A stretch of 64,000 bases of DNA from Streptomyces virginiae (GTDB taxonomy: Bacteria; Actinomycetota; Actinomycetes; Streptomycetales; Streptomycetaceae). Below the pieces are notes generated by a model. That model was not told where the DNA came from, made no database searches, and saw only the letters and a program-made list of their open reading frames with translations. The stretch lies in assembly GCF_000720455.1 (NCBI RefSeq), contig NZ_JOAK01000016.1, forward strand, positions 186,001-250,000. The letters are read 5' to 3'. The translations under genes and the position numbers were made by a program. This document shows, one piece after another, positions 44,803 through 57,231 of the stretch (position 1 is the stretch's first letter; every line of letters starts with the position of its first letter).

Positions 44803-46137
44803 TCAGTCGCCGATGTCCCGGCTGCGGAAGTCGTCCAGCGTCTCGCGCCTGACCAGCAGCCGGGCCGAGCCGCCGTGGACCGCGACGACCGCGGGGCGCC
44901 CCACGAGGTTGTAGCCCGAGGCCATGGACAGCTGGTAGGCGCCGGCCACCGGTACGGCGAGCAGATCGCCGGGATGGATGTCGCCGGGCAGTTCCACATC
45001 GGCGGCCAGGACGTCGCCGGCCTCGCAGTGCCGGCCGACGACCGTGGCCGTACGGGGACCGGCCGTGCAGGCGCGGCCGATCAGGCGGGGCGCGTAGCGC
45101 ACCCCGTACAGGGCCGGCCGCGGATTGTCGCTCATGCCGCCGTCGACGGCGACGAACACCTTCTCCCCGGTGTGCTTGACGGCGAGTACGCGGTACACGG
45201 CGACGCCGGCGGGTCCGACGACCGCTCGTCCCGGCTCGATGAGGAGCCGGGGGACGGTCAGCCGGGCGGCGGCGCAGCCCTTGTGGAGTTCGGCGCGCAG
45301 CCGTCGGGACAACGCGGTCAGATCGAGGGCGGGTTCGCCGGGCCGGTAGGCGATGCCGTGGCCGCCGCCCATGTCCAGTTCGGGCAGGACGACGCCGTGC
45401 GTGTCGCGGATGCGGGCCATCAGCCCGACCATGCGGCGCAGGGCCACCAGGTACGGCTTCACCTCGGTGATCTGGGAGCCGATGTGGCAGTGCAGGCCGG
45501 TCAGTTCGAGCTGCGGCTGGCCCAGGATCCGGGATATGGCGTGCTGTGCGCCGCCGTCGGTCAGGGACAGGCCGAACTTCTGGTCGTCCGTGCCCGTACG
45601 GATCTTGTCGTGGCCCCCGGCGGACACCCCCGGCACCACCCGCACCATGACCTTCTGGTGGCCCTCCGGGCCGACGGCGGCCGCGATCCGGGCGATCTCC
45701 GACGGGCCGTCGATGACGATCCGCCCGACGCCCAGGCGCAGCGCCGTCTCCAGGTCGCGGGGTGACTTGGCGTTGCCGTGCAGCACGATGCGTTCGGGCG
45801 GGAAGCCCGCGGTGACGGCCAGCTCCAGTTCCCCGGCCGAGCACACGTCCAGGCCCAGACCCTCCTCGCGCACCCAGCGCACCATGGCCCGCGACAGGAA
45901 CGCCTTGGCGGCGTAGAGGACATCGGCGGCGGGGAAGGCGTCCTGGTAGGTCCGGCAGCGCCCGCGCACCTCGCCCTCGTCCAGGACGTAGGCCGGCGTC
46001 TCGAACCGGTCGGCCACCTCTGCCAGCGACACCCCGCCGACGGCCAGGCCGCCGTGCGGGAGCCGCTGCGTGGACGCGGGCCAGACGGACAGGTCCTCCG
46101 CGCCGGTGGCGACCTCGGAGAGAACGGTGACGGTCAT
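44803..46137 (-). CDS. lysA: Diaminopimelate decarboxylase
   Basis: PLP enzyme making L-lysine from meso-diaminopimelate. The 444-aa product has the PLP Lys motif VLYAAKAFLS, HCHIGSQI, the phosphate-binding GGGHGIAYRPGE and the active-site Cys region GRHCEAGDVLA. A GGGGGAA ribosome site precedes the ATG, which overlaps the stop of the preceding small gene (ATGA). Whether this is the main lysA or one of several paralogues typical of Streptomyces cannot be told. Confidence 0.93.
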   Translation of the reverse strand: MTVTVLSEVATGAEDLSVWPASTQRLPHGGLAVGGVSLAEVADRFETPAYVLDEGEVRGRCRTYQDAFPAADVLYAAKAFLSRAMVRWVREEGLGLDVCSAGELELAVTAGFPPERIVLHGNAKSPRDLETALRLGVGRIVIDGPSEIARIAAAVGPEGHQKVMVRVVPGVSAGGHDKIRTGTDDQKFGLSLTDGGAQHAISRILGQPQLELTGLHCHIGSQITEVKPYLVALRRMVGLMARIRDTHGVVLPELDMGGGHGIAYRPGEPALDLTALSRRLRAELHKGCAAARLTVPRLLIEPGRAVVGPAGVAVYRVLAVKHTGEKVFVAVDGGMSDNPRPALYGVRYAPRLIGRACTAGPRTATVVGRHCEAGDVLAADVELPGDIHPGDLLAVPVAGAYQLSMASGYNLVGRPAVVAVHGGSARLLVRRETLDDFRSRDIGD

Positions 46138-46487
46138 CGTGACTTCCCCCCTGAGAAGGCTCGGACCGCGACGTCGGCCGTCCGGGCCGGCACCGGGGTG
46201 ACGGCGGGAGCGGAGAAGGTCGGGTCGATCGTCAGCGGGCACCCGCCGAGCGGCGCGGCCAGCGCGCGGAGCGCGGACTCCGACAGCCGGATCCACGGGT
46301 GGTCCGCGCCGAGCGTCGCCGCCAGCAGATCGGGGCGGGTGAATCCGACGGCGGTGCGCTCACCCAGAGGGGTGCGGAACATCCGGAGCACCACCTGCGC
46401 GGTACCCGGCCGGACGGGCACGCAGAGGGGTCCGGCCGGGACCCGTTCCTCGGGCTCGGGGTCGTCGTCGTACTGGAACAAACACAT
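46134..46487 (-). CDS. SAV_915-like small protein
   Basis: The 117-aa product begins MCLFQYDDDPEPEERVPAG and has the block RTAVGFTRPDLLAATLG...WIRLSESALRALAAPLG, which matches my recollection of the SAV_915 family of Streptomyces (SseB-like small proteins of unknown role). Ribosome site GGGAGGG is upstream. It is translationally coupled to lysA. Confidence 0.8.
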   Translation of the reverse strand: MCLFQYDDDPEPEERVPAGPLCVPVRPGTAQVVLRMFRTPLGERTAVGFTRPDLLAATLGADHPWIRLSESALRALAAPLGGCPLTIDPTFSAPAVTPVPARTADVAVRAFSGGKSR

Positions 46488-46797
46488 GGGGCCCTCCCAG
46501 GGGAACCACGAGTGGCAGGTGGGGCCCCGGATGCGGGGAGGCGGTCCGGGGCACGACGACGAAGCTATCCCCGGCCACCCCCGCCGGGCGCCGCTCCGTA
46601 ACGCAGCTCTTACGGCGACGGGCCGAGTCCATACGGATCGCTGACGGCCGGAGCCGGGCGGCGTCAGGAAGCCGTCAGGAAGCCGCTAGGGCCGGGGCTC
46701 CCGGCGTGAGGGAACCGTCAACGCCCGTCCCGGATCCTCCGCGGAGCCCTTTCATGTAACCGGCCGAACCGGCGCATACGCAGGAGGGACGGAAGCT
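46488..46797. promoter_or_regulatory. Divergent intergenic region (SAV_915-like gene / usp)
   Basis: 310 bp without a gene. Contains a short direct repeat (GTCAGGAAGCC twice, near 46666-46686) and an AGGAGGG ribosome site for the usp gene. No operator is recognised. Confidence 0.5.
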
Positions 46798-47370
46798 GTG
46801 GCGAGAGTCGTGGTCGGTGTGACGGGAACCCCGGGAAGCCTGATGGCCCTGCACGGGGCGGCCGCCGAGGCCCGCGTACGCGGAGTGCAGCTGCTGGCCG
46901 TCCTGGCCTGGCAGCCGCCGGGCGGCGACCTCGCGAGCCGCGACGGCTGCGGCCCCTCCGTCCTCGCGGAGTGCCGCGCCGCGGCCGCAGACCGGCTGCG
47001 CGACGCCCTCGGTACGGCCTTCGGCGTGGTGGGCCCGGGCGTCCCCGTGGCCGGCCTCACGGTACGGGGCACGCCAGGCGCGGCCCTCGTCGACGCCGCA
47101 CGGGACCCGGAGGACCTCCTCGTGGTCGGCGCGGGCCCGCGCACCCCGCTGCGCCGGCTCCTACGCCCCTCGGTGGCCCGCTACTGCCTCGCCCACGCCG
47201 GCTGCCCCGTCCTGTCGGTCCCCCCGTCCCCCCTCCAGGCAGAACTCGAAGCGGCCCAACGCCGCAACCTCTGGAGACTGCCCCTGGACCTGCGCGAGTT
47301 GTCACGGCTCGGCCAGAGGGAGGGCGGCGGCCAGGGGGCCGGTTCCGTGGCGAAGGCCGGGGAGGCTTGA
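46798..47370 (+). CDS. Universal stress protein family
   Basis: The 190-aa product has one Usp domain with the nucleotide-binding pattern VVGAGPRTPLRRLLRPSVAR (G-2x-G-9x-S/T type) and a final strand GCPVLSVP. The ~45-residue C-terminal extension is charged. GTG start follows AGGAGGG. Role: stress-related nucleotide-binding protein; target unknown. Confidence 0.88.
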   Translation: MARVVVGVTGTPGSLMALHGAAAEARVRGVQLLAVLAWQPPGGDLASRDGCGPSVLAECRAAAADRLRDALGTAFGVVGPGVPVAGLTVRGTPGAALVDAARDPEDLLVVGAGPRTPLRRLLRPSVARYCLAHAGCPVLSVPPSPLQAELEAAQRRNLWRLPLDLRELSRLGQREGGGQGAGSVAKAGEA

Positions 47371-47552
47371 TCGCCGTCATCAAGTCGCGCCCACGGTGCG
47401 TAGCGGCCACGCTCGCCACCGTCACCCCGGCCGCCACACGACTGGGGCACTGGAGGGCTTGACGGGGCGGGTCAAAGATATGACACTCGAAGTGCAAGTT
47501 GTTTTGTTGTTATTCATCCCATTCATTCACTTTGCGTCACGAAAGGCGAGAG

Positions 47553-48104
47553 ATGTCCAGCTACAGCGCCCGAGCGTGTGCCGGGCAGACCCAGGCCGCT
47601 GTCCGCGACGGGCGCACGGGATCCGGTTCCGCTCGCATGCCGGCGGCCTACGCCGCGGCGGGCGTGGCCGTGGGCGCCGTGTGGGTGCTCGGCGGGGACA
47701 TGCCCGCCTGGGAGCACGCGCTGCGCGTCCTCGTGGTGGTGCTCTGCGTCAGCGTGGCCGGGCGCGTCGTCGGGCCCCGACTCGCCCGCGCCGGGAGGGC
47801 TCCGCTCGACCGGAAGGTGTTCTTCGGCCTGGTGGTGGCGAAAGTGCTCCTGGTGGGCGTGGCGCTGATCGTGGACTGGCTGGCCGGCCTGTGGTTCGCC
47901 GAACCGGCACTGATCACCGCCGGGTTGCTGTTCGTCGCGGTGACCGTCGGCGGTCCCGCGCTGCACGCCCGGTTGCCCCACGGAACCGAGGGCCAGGGCC
48001 TGTCCTGGGGTCGTGGCCTGCGTCATCGAACGCGGCACCTGGCCGGTTTCCGCCGCCCGGGACGGCGCGGGCGGCGGGGGCGGATAGCCTGCCCCCATGG
48101 GTGA
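47553..48104 (+). CDS. Multi-pass membrane protein of unknown function
   Basis: The 183-aa product has four hydrophobic helices (~31-47, 55-72, 92-114, 116-132), an Arg/Gly-rich C-terminus and no recognised family. GAAAGGCGAGAG ribosome site before the ATG. The 3' end overlaps the next gene by 8 bp in another frame. Upstream (47470-47520) the DNA is AT-rich, a probable promoter. Confidence 0.65.
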   Translation: MSSYSARACAGQTQAAVRDGRTGSGSARMPAAYAAAGVAVGAVWVLGGDMPAWEHALRVLVVVLCVSVAGRVVGPRLARAGRAPLDRKVFFGLVVAKVLLVGVALIVDWLAGLWFAEPALITAGLLFVAVTVGGPALHARLPHGTEGQGLSWGRGLRHRTRHLAGFRRPGRRGRRGRIACPHG

Positions 48105-49071
48105 GACAACCGAGGGTGCTGGTACGGGACCTGACGGCCGGGGTTGGGGGGCCACGCGCTGCTGGGTGGAGCGGACGCTGGCCGAGGGGGAGCGCATCGA
48201 GCAGGTCGTGCGGCTGCGCGGCGGCTGGACGTCACAGATGCGCCGACTGGACCTCGCCGGGCCGGGCGGGCGGCGCTCACTCGTCCTGAGGTCCTTCGTC
48301 AAACCCTTCTACCTCCGGCACGCGGAGGGTCTGTTGACCCGGGAGGCGGCCGTCCTGCGCCGGCTCGGTGGCACGGACGTACCCGCGGCTACGCTCGCGG
48401 CCGTGGACGCGACCGCGCAGTACTGCGATCACCCGTCCCTGCTGATGTCCCTGCTGCCGGGGACCGTACGCCTGGCCGACCAGGACGCCGACGAACGCGC
48501 CGGACTGCTGGCCCGCCAACTGGTGTCCATCCACCGGCTGCCGGTGACCGCGTCCCGACGTCCGCGGCCCTACCAGGCGTGGGCGTCGCCCGAGCGGGTG
48601 ACCCTGCCCGCCGCCACCGGGCGGCCCGACCTCTGGCGGCGGGCGGTCGACGTCATCCGCCGGGAGCCCCCGGCCCATCAGGGCTGCTTCCTGCACCGGG
48701 ACTTCCATCCCGGCAACGTCCTCTTCACGGGCGCCGACGGTGACCTCCGCATCAGCGGTGTCGTCGACTGGGTGGAGACCTCCTGGGGGCCGGCCGACCT
48801 GGACGTGGCCCACTGCTCGACGGCCCTCGCCCTCCTGCACGGGGTCCCCGCCGGCATGCGCTTCGCCGATCGGTACGCCGACGCCGGCGGCACCCTGGCC
48901 GACGGCACCGCGCATCTCTACTGGCGGCTGCTCGACGCGCTGGGCTTCGCCCCGGACGCGGAGAAGGTCGCCGTCCCCTGGCGGGAACTGGGCCGCGTCG
49001 ACCTGACCGCCGATGTCCTGACCCGCAGGCTGGAGGGGTACATCGAAGCTCTGTTCGAGCGCTACGCCTGA
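48097..49071 (+). CDS. Aminoglycoside-phosphotransferase-like kinase (APH family)
   Basis: The 324-aa product has the catalytic Brenner motif HRDFHPGNVLF and metal Asp in GVVDWVETSWGPADLDVAH. The N-lobe nucleotide Lys region is less clear (SLVLRSFVK). Such proteins phosphorylate small hydroxylated molecules or antibiotics; no substrate can be named. It overlaps the upstream membrane protein gene by 8 bp. Confidence 0.88.
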   Translation: MGETTEGAGTGPDGRGWGATRCWVERTLAEGERIEQVVRLRGGWTSQMRRLDLAGPGGRRSLVLRSFVKPFYLRHAEGLLTREAAVLRRLGGTDVPAATLAAVDATAQYCDHPSLLMSLLPGTVRLADQDADERAGLLARQLVSIHRLPVTASRRPRPYQAWASPERVTLPAATGRPDLWRRAVDVIRREPPAHQGCFLHRDFHPGNVLFTGADGDLRISGVVDWVETSWGPADLDVAHCSTALALLHGVPAGMRFADRYADAGGTLADGTAHLYWRLLDALGFAPDAEKVAVPWRELGRVDLTADVLTRRLEGYIEALFERYA

Positions 49072-49095
49072 ACCGGTCCCGTACCCGCGCCCGCA

Positions 49096-50205
49096 TCAAC
49101 TGCTCAGCGAGATCGCGTTCTTGGCGTGCTCGACGGATTCCCCCGAGGCGGGTCCGCCGGGGTTCTCGGTGGCCAGGGCCTGGTTGAGCGTGACGAACGG
49201 GCGCATCCGCTCCTCGTAGGCGGCGTACGCGGCACGGTGGTCGCCGTCGGCCCGGGCGAGGCTGTCGGCCAACACGTGGGCGCCCACGAGGGCGAGGCTG
49301 GTGCCCTGCCCCGAGAGGGGGGACGGGCAGTACCCGGCGTCCCCGAGCAGGGTGATACGGCCCCGCGACCACTGGTCCATGCGGATCTGAGCCATGGCGT
49401 CGCAGTAGAAGTCGGGCGCCTTTCGGGCTGCTTCGGCCAGTCGGCGCCCCTCCCAGCGCACCGACGCGAGCCTGTCCACGACGATCTGCCGCAGGGTGTC
49501 GCCGTCGCGGGCCCCGGGGGCGAGCGGTGCGGACTCGAAGCCGAAGGCGATCCGGAGCTCGGTGTTGTCGCGCACGGGCATGATGCCGAAGCCCTGGTCG
49601 CCGTCCCGCAGCCACATCTGCCAGTCCTCCAGGGCGAGGAAGTTGTCCGCGCCGAACACCGAGAGGTAGCTGCCCAGATGGTGGGAGAAGAGCTCCTCCG
49701 GGCCGAAGGCCAGGCGCCGTACGGTGGAGTGGAGGCCGTCGGCCCCGACCACGAGGTCGAAGGTGCGGGAGGGCCCGTGCGCGAAGTCGACGCGTACGCC
49801 GGTCTCGTCCTCGGCGAGCGCGGTGACGCTGTCGCCGAAGAGGTACTCCACGCCGGTGCGGGTGCGCTCGTACACCATCCGTACCAGGTCCTCGCGCAGC
49901 AGCTCGATGTCCTCGCTGTCGAGCCGGCCGCTGCTGAAGGTCGACTCGGTGGAGCGGTCCACCTCGTTGCCGTCGGCGTCGAGGATCGACATGCCGCGCA
50001 TCCGGGTCCGGGCGCGGCTCGCCTCCTCCAACAGGCCCATTCGCCGCACGACTTCGAGCGCGACGCCGCGGATGTCCACGGCCTGGCCGCCGGCCCGACG
50101 GCCCGGGGCGCGTTCGACGACGGTGGGGACGAAGCCGTGGTGGCGCAGCCAGTGGGCGAGGACGGGGCCGGCTGTTCCGCCACCGGAGACGAGTACGGTC
50201 TGCAT
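49096..50205 (-). CDS. FAD-dependent monooxygenase (PHBH/TetX type)
   Basis: The 369-aa product has the FAD ADP-binding motif VSGGGTAGPVLAHWLRHHGF, the second motif LVVGADGLHSTVRR and the ribityl motif LLGDAGYCPSPLSGQGTSLA. It should hydroxylate an aromatic or polyketide-like or drug-like substrate with NAD(P)H. AAGGAG lies seven bases before the ATG. It is divergent from a GntR-TetR hybrid regulator, which probably represses it. Confidence 0.92.
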   Translation of the reverse strand: MQTVLVSGGGTAGPVLAHWLRHHGFVPTVVERAPGRRAGGQAVDIRGVALEVVRRMGLLEEASRARTRMRGMSILDADGNEVDRSTESTFSSGRLDSEDIELLREDLVRMVYERTRTGVEYLFGDSVTALAEDETGVRVDFAHGPSRTFDLVVGADGLHSTVRRLAFGPEELFSHHLGSYLSVFGADNFLALEDWQMWLRDGDQGFGIMPVRDNTELRIAFGFESAPLAPGARDGDTLRQIVVDRLASVRWEGRRLAEAARKAPDFYCDAMAQIRMDQWSRGRITLLGDAGYCPSPLSGQGTSLALVGAHVLADSLARADGDHRAAYAAYEERMRPFVTLNQALATENPGGPASGESVEHAKNAISLSS

Positions 50206-50290
50206 GAGAGGCTCCTTGAGTGGGCTGTACGGTGTACGCGCTCTGAACGTACGTCGTACATGCAGTCGCTTCAACAGGCCAACTGCCCTC

Positions 50291-50353
50291 CCTGTACTAG
50301 GGCATAACCGGCGGGCCCGGCGTTCCCGCTGCTACCCTCTGCCCTAGTACAGG
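50291..50353. promoter_or_regulatory. Paired 14-bp inverted repeats before the GntR-TetR regulator
   Basis: CCTGTACTAGGGCA (50291-50304) and its exact complement TGCCCTAGTACAGG (50340-50353), 35 bp apart. The second arm overlaps the regulator's promoter region. Contains a CTAG core and is the likely operator. Further GTAC-rich sequence lies nearer the monooxygenase start. Confidence 0.75.
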
Positions 50354-50371
50354 ACAGGAAGGCGGCACGGA

Positions 50372-51343
50372 GTGACCAAGGCCACAGGCGCGGCGGGCGA
50401 CCCGCCCTATCTGCGCATCGTCGCCGGGATCCGGCAGCGCATCGCGGACGGTGAACTCGCCCCGGGGGACCGGGTTCCCTCGACCCGGCAGATCGCCGCG
50501 CAATGGGGTGTCGCGCTCGCCACCGCCACCAAGGCCCTGACCACCCTGCGCCTGGAGGGGCTCGTCGAAGCCCGCCCACGGGTCGGCACGGTCGTCGCCG
50601 GTGGCGCCCTCACCGCGCCCACGCGCAGGGGCCCCGCCTCCTCGTCCACCCCCGACTCCGAGCGGGAGCTGAGCCTCGACCGGATCGTCCGTACCGCCAT
50701 CGGGATCGCCGACGCCGAAGGGCTGGCGGCGGTCTCCATGCGCTCGGTCGCGTCCCGGCTCGGCGTCGCGACGATGTCGACCTACCGGTACGTCCCGAGC
50801 AAGGAGGACCTGGTCCTGCACATGGCCGACGCCGCCTTCGGGGAGGAGTCCTACCGCGCGGACGCCCCGCAGGGGTGGCGCGCCCGCGTCGAGCTGGGGG
50901 CCAGGACCCTGTGGGGCCTGTACCGCAAGCACCCGTGGCTGGCCCAGGTCGGCTCCCTCACCCGCCCGTTGCTCGTACCCAACCTGATGGTGCACGGCGA
51001 CCGGATGCTGGCGGCCCTCGACGGCCACGGCCTCGACCCGACGACGCTGTTCGACATCCACGTGCTGCTCTACAGCCACGTCCAGGGCATGGCGGTGCAC
51101 TTGGAGATGGAGGCGCACGCCGAAGCGGTGACGGGCCAGTCGGAGGACCAGTGGATGGACGGCCGGGCCGCCGACCTCAGGAACCTGGTGGAATCAGGCC
51201 GCTTCCCGGCCTTCGCCAAGGCGATCGGATCCTTCGAGAACGGCTACGACCTCCGGCTCGACGCCCTCTTCGAATTCGGCCTCAAAGCCCTCCTCGACGG
51301 CCTCACCCCCCTCGTCGAAGGCCCGGGACCCTCGGGCCGGTGA
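50372..51343 (+). CDS. GntR-TetR hybrid transcriptional regulator
   Basis: The 323-aa product carries a GntR HTH (~12-78: APGDRVPSTRQIAAQWGVAL) followed by a complete TetR unit: HTH (~104-150, AAVSMRSVASRLGVATMSTY) and a TetR C-terminal ligand domain (~160-320). Two DNA-binding domains in one chain fit the two widely spaced repeat arms in its promoter. It probably controls the divergent monooxygenase in response to a small molecule. Confidence 0.92.
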   Translation: MTKATGAAGDPPYLRIVAGIRQRIADGELAPGDRVPSTRQIAAQWGVALATATKALTTLRLEGLVEARPRVGTVVAGGALTAPTRRGPASSSTPDSERELSLDRIVRTAIGIADAEGLAAVSMRSVASRLGVATMSTYRYVPSKEDLVLHMADAAFGEESYRADAPQGWRARVELGARTLWGLYRKHPWLAQVGSLTRPLLVPNLMVHGDRMLAALDGHGLDPTTLFDIHVLLYSHVQGMAVHLEMEAHAEAVTGQSEDQWMDGRAADLRNLVESGRFPAFAKAIGSFENGYDLRLDALFEFGLKALLDGLTPLVEGPGPSGR

Positions 51344-51380
51344 CGTCACCCGCCGACCTCGTCGGGGCGGGCCCTCGCCG

Positions 51381-51569
51381 CTGGTACGGCTCCTGGAAGG
51401 CAGGGGGTCCGCCGTCGCGGACGCCTTCACCTGCCGGGCCCTCGGCGCCTGGGCGCCGTTCGGGCTGATCGACGGCATCAACAAGCGGCGGCCGGACGCG
51501 GGCGACCTGCCGGCCGCCCGCGCCTTCGCCGCGCGGCTCGCGGCTCGCGGCTCGCGGCTCCTGCGATGA
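51381..51569 (+). pseudogene. C-terminal gene fragment
   Basis: A 63-codon open stretch without its own start (VRLLEGRGSAVADAFTCRAL then GAWAPFGLIDGIN) ends in TGA. It reads like the tail of a protein whose front is missing. The last part is a 9-bp tandem repeat (GCGGCTCGC units). The original family is unknown. Confidence 0.4.
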
Positions 51570-51572
51570 ACG

Positions 51573-52316
51573 TCAGGCGCGGCAGCGCAGCATCTCGAGC
51601 GGCGGGTTGGCGTGGAAGTCCGCCCAGAACTCCGCGTCGAATTCGCGCCGTCCGGCCTCCGACACCGTCAGCGGCACCCAGGTCAACTCGCCGAACCCGG
51701 CCGCTCGCAGGCACGTCTCGTACACCTCGCGGCGCGGCAGGTTGGCGACGAACGAGACGGGCGGGTCGAGCAGCGCCGTCGTCCGCACCTGCGGCCCGGT
51801 CTCGACCTCCGCGCCGGTGAGCTCGCTGCGGAAGCCGTACCTCTCCGGGGTGGGCCCGTCGAAGCGGAAGTCGGGCGACTGGTTGAGCAGGAACAGCTCA
51901 CCACCGGGCTTCAGGCCGCGGTGCAGGGCGCGGCACATCCGCTCCGTCGTGGCGATGTCCTCGGCGTAGTTCAGCAGTTGGACCGCCAGGGCGACGTCGA
52001 AGCGCCGCGCGATCGGCCGCAAGTCGGCGACGTCGCCGACCTCGTAGCGCACGCCCAGCGGATCCCGGTCCTCCAACTGCTGTGCGACGGCGATCATTTC
52101 GCCGGAAATGTCGATGCCGAGCACCTCCGCGGCGCCGCGCCGCATGAACTCCCGGCTGTAGAAGCCCGTTCCGGACGCCAGATCGAGCACCGACTTGCCG
52201 CGCACGTCCCCGACCAGGCCCAGGAAGCTGGGTACCACCACGTACTGCTCCAGGGGCAGGGCCTTGAACCCCTCGTAGGCCTCGCCGATTTCGTCGTACT
52301 GCTGCTGCGCGCTCAT
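51573..52316 (-). CDS. Class I SAM-dependent methyltransferase
   Basis: The 247-aa product has motif I VLDLASGTGFYSREF, the acidic motif LGIDISGEMI and LLNQSPDFRFDGP later on. It belongs to the small-molecule Methyltransf_25/11 group, with substrate unknown. Start ATG has GGGGAGGA upstream. The poly-G/C tract lies ~160 bp upstream, so the promoter region may be compromised in this assembly. Confidence 0.9.
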   Translation of the reverse strand: MSAQQQYDEIGEAYEGFKALPLEQYVVVPSFLGLVGDVRGKSVLDLASGTGFYSREFMRRGAAEVLGIDISGEMIAVAQQLEDRDPLGVRYEVGDVADLRPIARRFDVALAVQLLNYAEDIATTERMCRALHRGLKPGGELFLLNQSPDFRFDGPTPERYGFRSELTGAEVETGPQVRTTALLDPPVSFVANLPRREVYETCLRAAGFGELTWVPLTVSEAGRREFDAEFWADFHANPPLEMLRCRA

Positions 52317-52395
52317 GGTGATGTCCTCCCCGTTTCGACATGCAGGGGCCACGGCCCCCTCCCCGGGGCGCGCCGCGGCTTCTGTTCGGAAGTCT

Positions 52396-53337
52396 CTACG
52401 GGTCCGGGCGGCCCCCCGTACTGGCAGAACCGACGAAGATCCGGACATCGTCCCGGCAGCGTCTACGGCGAGCGGGGGGGGGGGGGGGGGGGGGCCCCCC
52501 CCCCCGCCCCCCCCCCCCCCCCGGCGCCCCCCCCCCCGGGGGGCCACACCACCGCCCCCCGTCCGCCGCCACGCTCACCGCGATCGTGGCGGGCTCCTTG
52601 CCGGTGATCCCCGAGATCCCGATCGGAGTCTTGATCCGGTCGATCGTGGCGGGGGCGTGGCCGCCCTCGGTGGCCAGGCGCCGGCGAAACCGCGACCACT
52701 TCGCCGACGAGCCGATCAGACCGATCGAGCCGAGCCCGGCGGTGCGCAGGGCGGCGTCGCACAGCGCGGCGTCCTCCGCGTGATCGTGGGTCATGATCAG
52801 GACATGGGCGCCGGGCGGCAGCTCCCCGAGCACCTCCTCAGGAAGCAGCAGGGCGCGGTGCACGTGGACCTGCGCCACGGCGTCCGCGAGGACGCCGAGC
52901 CGATCGTCGGCGAGCATCTCCGGGCGGGTGTCGATCAGGTGCAGGTCCAGGTCCTGGCGCGCCAGGATGCGTGCCAGCTCCAGGCCGACGTGCCCGACGC
53001 CGAAGACCGCCACGGCCTCGACCACCGGCAGCGGTTCGAGCAGCACGGTGACGGCCCCGCCGCAGCACTGCACGCCGTGCGGGCCGGTGACCTTGTCGTT
53101 GAGGGCGAACTCCATCAGCTCCGGCTCCGGATCGGCCGCGCCGGACAGCTCGCGCGCCCGGTCGATGGCCACCGCCTCGATGTTGCCGCCGCCGATCGAC
53201 CCCCACGTCTCGGTGCGTCCCACGACGAGCTTGGCGCCGGCCCGGCGGGGCGCGTGGCCGCGTACGGTCGCGACGGTCACGAGCACGCCGGGTTCCCGGC
53301 GCGCCCGCAACCGCGCGACCGCGGCCACCCAGCTCAT
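52396..53337 (-). CDS. xdhC: XdhC-type molybdenum cofactor insertion/accessory protein, 3' end corrupted
   Basis: XdhC protects and inserts the molybdenum cofactor into xanthine dehydrogenase. The first ~260 residues are a good XdhC: CoxI-type VTVATVRGHAPRRAGAKLVV, GSIGGGNIEA, CCGGAVTVLLEPLP, then a Rossmann strand VAVFGVGHVGLELARIL and IKTPIGISGITGKEPATIAV. Immediately after, the sequence runs into G/C homopolymers and the remaining ~55 residues are meaningless Gly/Pro. The frame chosen after the tract and the stop at 52396 are not trustworthy. I used the ATG at 53337, 1 bp from the xdhB stop; 53346 is also possible. Confidence 0.8.
   Translation of the reverse strand: MSWVAAVARLRARREPGVLVTVATVRGHAPRRAGAKLVVGRTETWGSIGGGNIEAVAIDRARELSGAADPEPELMEFALNDKVTGPHGVQCCGGAVTVLLEPLPVVEAVAVFGVGHVGLELARILARQDLDLHLIDTRPEMLADDRLGVLADAVAQVHVHRALLLPEEVLGELPPGAHVLIMTHDHAEDAALCDAALRTAGLGSIGLIGSSAKWSRFRRRLATEGGHAPATIDRIKTPIGISGITGKEPATIAVSVAADGGRWCGPPGGGAPGGGGGRGGGPPPPPPPARRRRCRDDVRIFVGSASTGGRPDP
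52474..52543. other. G/C homopolymer tract (probable assembly or sequencing artefact)
   Basis: 21 G, then 11 C, G, 16 C, GGCG, 11 C and 6 G in 70 bases. This interrupts the otherwise clean end of xdhC. Runs of this length are unstable in cells and typical of consensus errors or joining of contig ends. Confidence 0.85.
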
Positions 53338-53338
53338 G

Positions 53339-57231
<3,893 letters not shown>

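Noticed and set aside
52340..52783. Pro/Gly-rich open frames across the homopolymer tract
   Set aside because: Homopolymers lack stop codons in any frame; these frames have no protein character.
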